NCBI RefSeq assembly: GCF_036898095.1
Contig: NC_090746.1
Coordinates: 115,440,063 to 115,504,062, forward strand
Direction: 5' to 3'
Source: Palaemon carinicauda
Lineage: Eukaryota > Arthropoda > Malacostraca > Decapoda > Palaemonidae
DNA: 64,000 bases
Of the stretch, positions 57,301-64,000 are shown piece after piece. Each line of letters opens with the position of its first letter. The first letter of the stretch is position 1. The notes below the pieces were generated by a model. It saw nothing but the letters and a program-made list of their open reading frames with translations, did no database searches and was not told the origin of the DNA. The translations under genes and the position numbers were made by a program.

Positions 57301-57576
57301 TAGCTAATAACTCTTACCAATATATCTGAAACCACCAATGTACATAGTAATACATATTTGTGATCTATTTTATCACAAACGTTCCACTGTAAAGTGCTTA
57401 TAATGCTTTGGTAATCAATGCGCATTTTTCAAAAATATATTAAAACAAAAGAAATCACTTTCTCAATGTTTACTCAATTCCTCCCTCTTGAAACAGCAAT
57501 GCACTAATACCCTTTACCAAAAAGGCCAATTAATCCACAACAACTAAGCTAAAAAGAACATAATTAAGGACTTTAC

Positions 57577-57664
57577 CCCATGAGTCACCATGTTGGCCCA
57601 ATGTTCCACATTGGTTGGCTGGTAAGCCGCGCGACCTAAAGCAATTGAATTCATCCATGCCGAC
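57577..57664 (-). CDS. MMD: MMD-like PAQR receptor, first coding exon
   Basis: Acceptor TTTCTCTCAACAG before 57664, donor GTAAAG from 57576. The likely start is the ATG at 57654-57652. The coding part is 26 codons: MNSIALGRAAYQPTNVEHWA and then NMVTHG, out in phase 0. The pattern Met-Asn-x4-Gly-x3-Tyr-x-Pro-Thr-x2-Glu-His-x-Ala-Asn-x3-Thr-His is the N-terminal cytoplasmic stretch of MMD-type proteins (PAQR10/11). The frame is open for ten bases upstream in this exon, so an earlier start in an upstream exon is possible. With the other exons 163 residues are encoded here. MMD proteins are usually near 240, so TM6-TM7 are missing. Known members sit in Golgi membranes. Confidence 0.88.
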
Positions 57665-58755
57665 CTGTTGAGAGAAAAAAGAAAATAAATCATGTATGCT
57701 AAAAATAATGGAAAACACAGAAACAAATGAGATATGTAAATCTTCAAAACCTTTTCCCCCCTCTCTTTCAAACCTATCCTAAAGCACCGTATGCTACCTA
57801 ACCCAACTTAGGATGTGTTTGACCTAGCAATAACTTTACTGCTAGTACTTGCCTCTTTTAGCCCTTTATTTTCAGTTTTGTCAACTAGTAATTTTTAATT
57901 GCTAGAGCTATAAATACTAGTAACAATGTGCTATACTACAGAACTAGAATTAATAACATCACTTTACCTTACCCCACATATTAATCAAATCATAAATAAT
58001 TACATAATTGTGCCTTACCCTCTAATTACTTAGAAGACAGCTTCCTATATAAGGACTCCGGTCCCTCGTCAATATGCATACATACAGTAGTATTATTGTC
58101 TTCATTATATTATGAATAATGGTTTTACGTATGATATATATTCATGATTGACTATTAATATAAATCAATTACTGTACATTATTTCAGAGTCTGAAGAGTA
58201 ATTATATCAATCATTAGAGTTTTTGTATTTACAGTACATTATATACATGTGCATTTCATAACTAAACTATTTCAATGTTTGCCACATAAAATTTTGCTAG
58301 CCTTTAATTACATAGGTGACGTTAAAACAAATAGAGCCTATGCTTTCAATAGTGCTGTAATGATTTTCCCCAAAGTTGATAGTAAAGTTGATTAAGGACT
58401 ATTGCTTTTTATCAGAATATTATTTGTGAAAGGCTTATTTCATATGTGATACATCATCATCCTCATCACGTCCTAGCCTACTGATGCAACGGGCCTCGAT
58501 AAGATTTTGCCAGTCGTCTCTATCATGACCTTTTTAAACAATACTTCTCCATTCATTACCTACTTAACGCTTCATAGTCCTACTTTCCTCTAACTGAACT
58601 TTAGACAAGATGGTGGGCATTACCATGACTGAGGGGCTTAACAGGTAAAGTAACATCTCTTCTAGCATGTTAAAAAAAAAAGCGTAACTTTACACGTGCA
58701 CCGTTCAAAGATACCTGGGTATTCTATGAGGTGGAATATGGTGCATGTACAGTAG
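57665..58755. other. AT-rich, probably 5' intron of the MMD-like gene
   Basis: No repeat or coding signal was recognised. Confidence 0.45.
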
Positions 58756-58955
58756 ATCTATACTCAATTTTTCTTAATGAGGCGCATATGCACTGACTCA
58801 CAGCAGTGCCCTTTTAGCTCGGAAACATTTCCCATTATCTGATTGGTTAGAATTATCTTCTCCAACCAATCAGCGATCAGGAAACTTTTCCGAGCTAAAA
58901 GGGCACCGCTGCGAATCGGTGCAAATCTGCCTCGCTAAAAAAAAATGACTATAGT
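58756..58955. mobile_element. Palindromic MITE-like fold-back
   Basis: GCCCTTTTAGCTCGGAAA on the left pairs with TTTCCGAGCTAAAAGGGC on the right. The arms extend outward through GAGGCGCATATGCAC and GTGCAAATCTGCCTC to CTATA/TATAG ends (about 70 bases). The loop of about 50 bases contains CTGATTGGTTAG and CCAACCAATCAG, itself a smaller inverted pair. Confidence 0.82.
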
Positions 58956-59045
58956 TAGGCAAGGATCATTAGGGTTCAATAGCTACAGTGAGTAAAGAAT
59001 CGGCATCTTAGGCTGGTTTAGGGGGAATGGGATGGATCAGCTTAC

Positions 59046-59165
59046 CTGTGGTGGTAAACAGGTGACGATTTACCAAAAGAATTGAATTATTCAATTCTAC
59101 ATTATTAGATTGATGGTACGGATCTTAAAAGCACTTCAGTCTGATTAGGACCAAGTCCCTTAATT
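59046..59165 (-). other. Possible untranslated first exon of the MMD-like gene
   Basis: The minus strand reads ACCACCACAG/GTAAG with the donor at 59045-59041. The upstream side is open to any boundary. In the frame that would join the 57577-57664 exon there is a stop shortly upstream and no ATG, so this would be 5' leader. The evidence is only the donor and the position. Confidence 0.3.
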
Positions 59166-59356
59166 TTAGTTAAATCATGTCATCTGCTACGATGGCTATT
59201 AATTGGGAAATTTTAGATGGTTAAATTAGGATACAATACATATAACAGGAACATTTTTTTTTTCTCTTTCACGGCTTTTCCAACCGCTATTGTTATAAAT
59301 TTCCTCACACTCTTCCTAAGCATTACTCTCAAGATGATTTATACCGTAGGTCCTTA

Positions 59357-59604
59357 TACCGCTCGTTTGCGATGTCGTCATAACTCAAAAATAGCTATTT
59401 TTCAGGAGAGCCATTTTAATTAATTGAAACACTCTCATATTAATGTATGTCGTTAGGACATTTAGCGCCTCAAGCGATCAATTTTTTAGCTACAATTATG
59501 ACACTTTTGACAAAAGAATCAGCATTTGAAGATGAACATGTCTATACGGATAACTCAAAAATACATTTTATCGAGTTATGACGTTGTTGTCGCAAGCGAG
59601 CGAT
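59357..59604. repeat. Imperfect inverted repeat
   Basis: CGCTCGTTTGCGATGTCGTC ATAACTCAAAAAT near 59361 pairs imperfectly with GAGTTATGACGTTGTTGTCG CAAGCGAGCG near 59574-59604. It could be an old MITE. The ends and target site are unclear. Confidence 0.5.
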
Positions 59605-59739
59605 ACATCAAACTTATAAGCTATATAAACCTAATCAATCTAGAATAAGCTACAGCCTACGTTAACCTAACCCCAAAATAATTTACTTTTGTGCATACAG
59701 TACTTTATCGGTAGCTAATAGCCTAAGACAGGACAATCA

Positions 59740-59840
59740 TCATTATCATTGCTTGCTAAGCTACAACCCTAGTTGGAAAAGCAGGATACTATAAGCCAAG
59801 GGGCTCCAACAGGGAAAATAGCCCAGTGAGGAGAGGAAAA
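59740..59840 (-). mobile_element. Non-LTR retrotransposon 3'-end fragment
   Basis: CTACAACCCTAGTTGGAAAA GCAGGAT and GGGGCTCCAACAGGGAAAAT match the start of the fragments at 62865 and 63617, which in reverse complement are the 3' end of a non-LTR element. ATCATTATCATT at its outer side is the tail remnant. Confidence 0.7.
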
Positions 59841-60180
59841 AGGGACAGTACAACGGTAATGCGTTCGCCTAGCATTCGCATGGCAGCAGATCGATCCCCG
59901 TCCAGGACCGTGAGTTTAAGCTGTTTACTGGAGAGGCCACTGCTATGGTTGGCACCACAGTGGGGGGGGGGGGGTCTGGGGCTCCAACAGGGAAAATAGC
60001 CCAGTGAGGAGAGGAAAAAGGGACAGTACAACGGTAATGCGTTGGCCTAGCATTCGCATGGCAGCAGATCGATCCCCGTCCAGGACCGTGAGTTTAAGCT
60101 GTTTACTGGAGAGGCCACTGCTATGGTTGGCACCACAGTGGGGGGGGGGGGGGGTTTGGGCTTGCCAGTCTGACGTTCTG
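59801..60180 (+). repeat. 178-bp tandem duplication with a tRNA-like SINE unit
   Basis: The unit from GGGGCTCCAACAGGGAAAAT to the G-run occurs at 59801 and again at 59979, with few differences. Each has a tRNA-like part (59843-59905 and 60021-60083): AACGGTAATGCGTT (A-box side), CCTAGCATTCGC (anticodon-loop side, AGC as in tRNA-Ala) and AGATCGATCCCCG (B-box side). It is followed by TTTAAGCTGTTTACTGGAGA and G9-13. It looks like a tRNA-derived SINE joined to the LINE fragment. It is not a functional tRNA because the stems do not pair well. Confidence 0.65.
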
Positions 60181-60508
60181 GTGAGTATCTATTTTGATGA
60201 AACTGGAACTGAAACCGGACAACTTAACTTTAACTTTACGTCTACAGTTTTAAGAAGCAAACATTCACATCCAATTCTTACATTTTTTCCGCCGGTTGAG
60301 CCTTCACTACAGGATCTGCCATTTTCACACCCTCAAGATATACGTTTCGTCAGGCATACATAATGAAAAGAACTGAATTAGTACCCTAATCAGAGACAAG
60401 GAATAGAGTAAACAAAGTCGGGACTCGAGTGTCAGCCAGTGTTGCCAGTTGGGCTACAAGTAGCGGATTTGGGCTACTTTTTATGGCTGCCTGCTACAAA
60501 AAATTACA

Positions 60509-60838
60509 ATGTTTTGGGCCATTGCAAATACAGTGAAAGATGCTGGAGGAGAATTTGTGCTTAGGGATCTAGCAGAATTTGCTTTAAAAGCCTATAGTCT
60601 CCCAATAAGTAATGTCCTTGTAGAACGTAACGCGTGTTACATCAGTGAAAACCAACTAGAGTTATTAACATCAATTCTAAGAATAAAAACAAGCCTTGAC
60701 TTACATGGAAAATGTTGTGTATCTTTTGAGCCCAGTAGGGCTATGCTTAATTTTGACTCCTCAATATACAATTATAAACAGGAAGAGAGTGATGAACATG
60801 AGGAAGAGTTGGTAAATGAATTACTATGTGAGCCCTAA
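60509..60838 (+). pseudogene. hAT transposase C-terminal fragment
   Basis: 109 codons from ATG 60509. It has EFALKAYSLPISNVLVERN and then ENQLELLTSILRIKTSLDL, which is the hAT dimerisation domain pattern (LP-x-S-N-x2-VER ... LxxLLRI). The usual ~15-20 residues between VER and the LELL helix are mostly missing, so there is an internal deletion. The BED zinc finger and the RNase H-like catalytic core are absent. It ends with an acidic tail (EESDEHEEELV). Confidence 0.72.
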
Positions 60839-60998
60839 ACTCAGAAATAAAATCTGTTCCTTACCAAGAAGTAATTAAGTTTTGTTAAGCTTTTCCCATC
60901 AAAAGAAAATTATTTTATTTTAATAGTACAAGAACTTTTGAGTTGTTTAATTTGTTTTGAACATTACCAAGTGGAAAGAAAGTTTTTATTTTTCTAAA

Positions 60999-61021
60999 AA
61001 AAAAAAAAAAAAAAAAGAAAG
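60999..61021 (+). repeat. Poly-A tract
   Basis: Run of A with one G, inside the hAT relic after the transposase fragment. Confidence 0.8.
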
Positions 61022-61144
61022 AAACAGTTTGGACATTTTAGTTCAACAGAAATAGTTGGAATTTTCCCTCACAGCATTTCAATTACAGCACCCTTGAGCA
61101 AAATATCATATGGAAGGTAAGTTTCACAGAAAGTTCTCTGAGGT

Positions 61145-61547
<403 letters not shown>

Positions 61548-61689
61548 CAATACGGTATATATCAATAAATAGGTCTGGTTTAATATTACAGTTATCATAA
61601 ACGTTGGCATTGGGCTACTTTTATTTGAAATCCGCTACTTTTGAAGCTAGTATGGGCTACTTTTCCAAGAATAATCTGGCAACCCTGGA

Positions 61690-62460
<771 letters not shown>

Positions 62461-62690
62461 TCCTCCTTGAGGTCATCGACCCGAGTCTTACTCCCCCTTG
62501 AGGTCATCGACCCCGAGTCTTACTCCCCCTTGAGGTCATCGACCCCGAGTCTTACTCCCCCTTGAGGTCATCGACCCCGAGTCTTACTCCCCCTTGAGGT
62601 CATCGACCCCGAGTCTTACTCCCCCTTGAGGTCATCGACCCCGAGTCTTGCTCCCCCTTGAGGTCATCGACCCCCGAGTCTTACTCAAAG
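62461..62690. repeat. 32-bp tandem repeat, about 7 units
   Basis: Unit TTGAGGTCATCGACCCCGAG TCTTACTCCCCC. The units are nearly identical; the first lacks one C and the last has one extra C and then leaves the pattern. Confidence 0.95.
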
Positions 62691-62864
62691 TAGTGGAAAC
62701 CTAACTAGAATAATTCATTGGAGTTAATCGTTCTTTTCTTCCAAGAGTTGTGGCGTCCATTATACGCATAATTATTTTGTCACATTAGTCAGGCATAATT
62801 ATTCGTTTGATTTACGTCCGGGTTAGGGGATAGCCTACAACTGCGACCGACAGACAGACTACCT
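62691..62864. other. Short gap, nothing recognised
   Basis: AT-rich sequence between the array and the LINE fragment. Confidence 0.4.
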
Positions 62865-63180
62865 GTTATTATTATTATCATTATTACTATCCAAGCTACA
62901 ACCCTAGTTGGAAAAGCAAGATGCTATAAGCCCAGGGGCTCCAACAGGGAAAAATAGCCCAGTGAGGAAAGGAAATAAGGAAATAAATAAATGAAGAGAA
63001 CAAATTGACAATAAATCATTCTAAAAACAGTAACAACGTCAAAACAGACATGTCATATATAAACTATTAACAACATCAAAAACAAATATGTCATAAATAA
63101 ACTATAAAAAGACTCATGTCCGCCTGGTCAACAAAAAAGCATTTGCTCCAACTTTGAACTTTTGAAGTTCTACTGATTAA
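62865..63180 (-). mobile_element. 5'-truncated non-LTR retrotransposon (3' end)
   Basis: Read on the minus strand it ends with (TAA)n. It shares nearly all of its ~315 bases with 63617-63928 and then breaks off at GTTCTACTGATT, a 5' truncation. It is the same family as the RT relic at 31600-32860 (shared 3' words GGTTGTAG, CCAACAAGGG-like). Confidence 0.78.
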
Positions 63181-63616
63181 AAGGATCGATGCTGTAGTTA
63201 TTTGTCTTGTCCCATATTCGCATAAGCCACGCTACAGGACACTCCTTTATTTTTCCACGCTTATATTTGTAATATATATCTACTGAATCACACTAAGTAT
63301 CTCCAATATATCATCATATTTAATGACGAGAACGATACTTAAAGTTGAAAGTTTGTAACCGCAAGAAAATTAACCCCCCACCAGTAAATAATTTTAAGTA
63401 CAATCGACCAAGAAAACTACCAATATAAAAATATTTCTCATTTACTCGAATCAATCTAATAGTTTTCTGTTTCTAGTTGCCATTTAAAACATGAATGTTT
63501 GTGCCGGTGATTAGTATTTGTTATAGGTGATAACTGGTATAATAAAGTTAACTATGAATATAGCAGTGGATTTTAAGAGTACTGTATTCTTGTTAAATGC
63601 TAACGGGTCCGGCGAC
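63181..63616. other. AT-rich gap, nothing recognised
   Basis: No feature was seen between the two LINE fragments. Confidence 0.45.
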
Positions 63617-64000
63617 CTTATTATTATTATTATTATTACTATCCAAGCTACAACCCTAATTGGAAAACCAAGACGCTATAAGCCCAGGGGCTCCAATAGG
63701 GAAAAATAGCCCAGTGAGGAAAGGAAATAAGGAAATAAATAACTGAAGAGAACAAATTAACAATAAATCATTCTAAAAAAAAGTAATGTCAAAAGAGATA
63801 TATCATATATAAACTATTAACAACGTCAACAACAAAAATGTCATATATAAACTATAAAAAGACTCATGTCCGTCTGGTCAACAAAAAAGCATTTGCTCCA
63901 ACTTTGAACTTTTGAAGTTCTACTGATTCAACAACCCGATTAGGAAGATCATTCCACAACTTGGTAACAGCTGGAATAAAACTTCTAGAGTACTGCGTGG
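63617..64000 (-). mobile_element. Non-LTR retrotransposon 3' end, continues beyond the window
   Basis: Minus strand with a (TAA)n tail at 63617-63640. Beyond the part shared with 62865-63180 the minus strand encodes RSFIPAVTKLWNDLPNRVV and ESVELQKFK, the C-terminal signature of Jockey-like RT proteins, also found near 32520. The element is cut by the window end. Confidence 0.8.

Larger units (their letters stand above)
55260..57576 (-). other. Intron of the MMD-like gene
   Basis: GT-AG bounded, 2.3 kb. It holds MITE copies 8 (plus) and 9 (minus), which face each other, and a fold-back with a triplicated arm at 57065-57300. Confidence 0.8.

Noticed and set aside
59843..60083. Functional tRNA-Ala genes
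   Set aside because: The A- and B-box-like words are present, but the acceptor and anticodon stems do not pair properly and the unit is tandem and fused to LINE sequence.

Overview
This window is eukaryotic nuclear DNA, most likely from an arthropod and plausibly a decapod crustacean. The evidence is a split host gene with GT-AG introns, very long (CT)n, (TA)n and (GT)n tracts, and an AT-rich background packed with several transposon classes. Nothing looks bacterial or organellar. The species cannot be fixed from the sequence alone.

Host genes. On the minus strand four exons (57577-57664, 55102-55259, 54465-54587, 38794-38923) join in perfect phase. They encode the first 163 residues of an MMD-like PAQR (progestin/adipoQ receptor, hemolysin III-like) seven-transmembrane protein. 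A possible untranslated first exon ends at 59046. The exons for the last two membrane helices were not found and probably lie beyond the left end or were missed. One isolated candidate exon on the plus strand (5094-5188) has strong splice sites and one open frame, but I do not recognise it.

Mobile DNA dominates. Four DIRS-type (tyrosine-recombinase) retrotransposons, all on the minus strand, occupy 15671-22392, 24805-31310, 40189-46695 and 47481-53386. They form two subfamilies: copies 1 and 4, and copies 2 and 3. Each has gag, an RT/RNase H frame, an overlapping tyrosine recombinase frame and the inverted terminal plus internal-complementary ends typical of DIRS. Copies 3 and 4 sit in the 15.5-kb intron of the MMD-like gene. 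Copies 1 and 4 share the same internal deletion but have different flanks. A Tigger/pogo DNA transposon with an intact transposase and TA target duplication lies at 35514-38018. Nine copies of a ~310-bp TTAA-flanked, piggyBac-like MITE are scattered from 0.6 to 56.6 kb. There are also a hAT relic (60437-61689), non-LTR retrotransposon fragments, a tandem tRNA-like SINE unit (59801-60180) and several fold-back elements.

Tandem repeats include a 16-bp minisatellite inside the gag of DIRS copies 1 and 4, a 53-bp array (53590-53960), a 32-bp array (62461-62690), a 34-bp array (33912-34014) and long compound microsatellites near 61.1-61.5 and 62.1 kb. The rest of 1-15.6 kb and the gaps between elements are AT-rich and show no recognisable gene.
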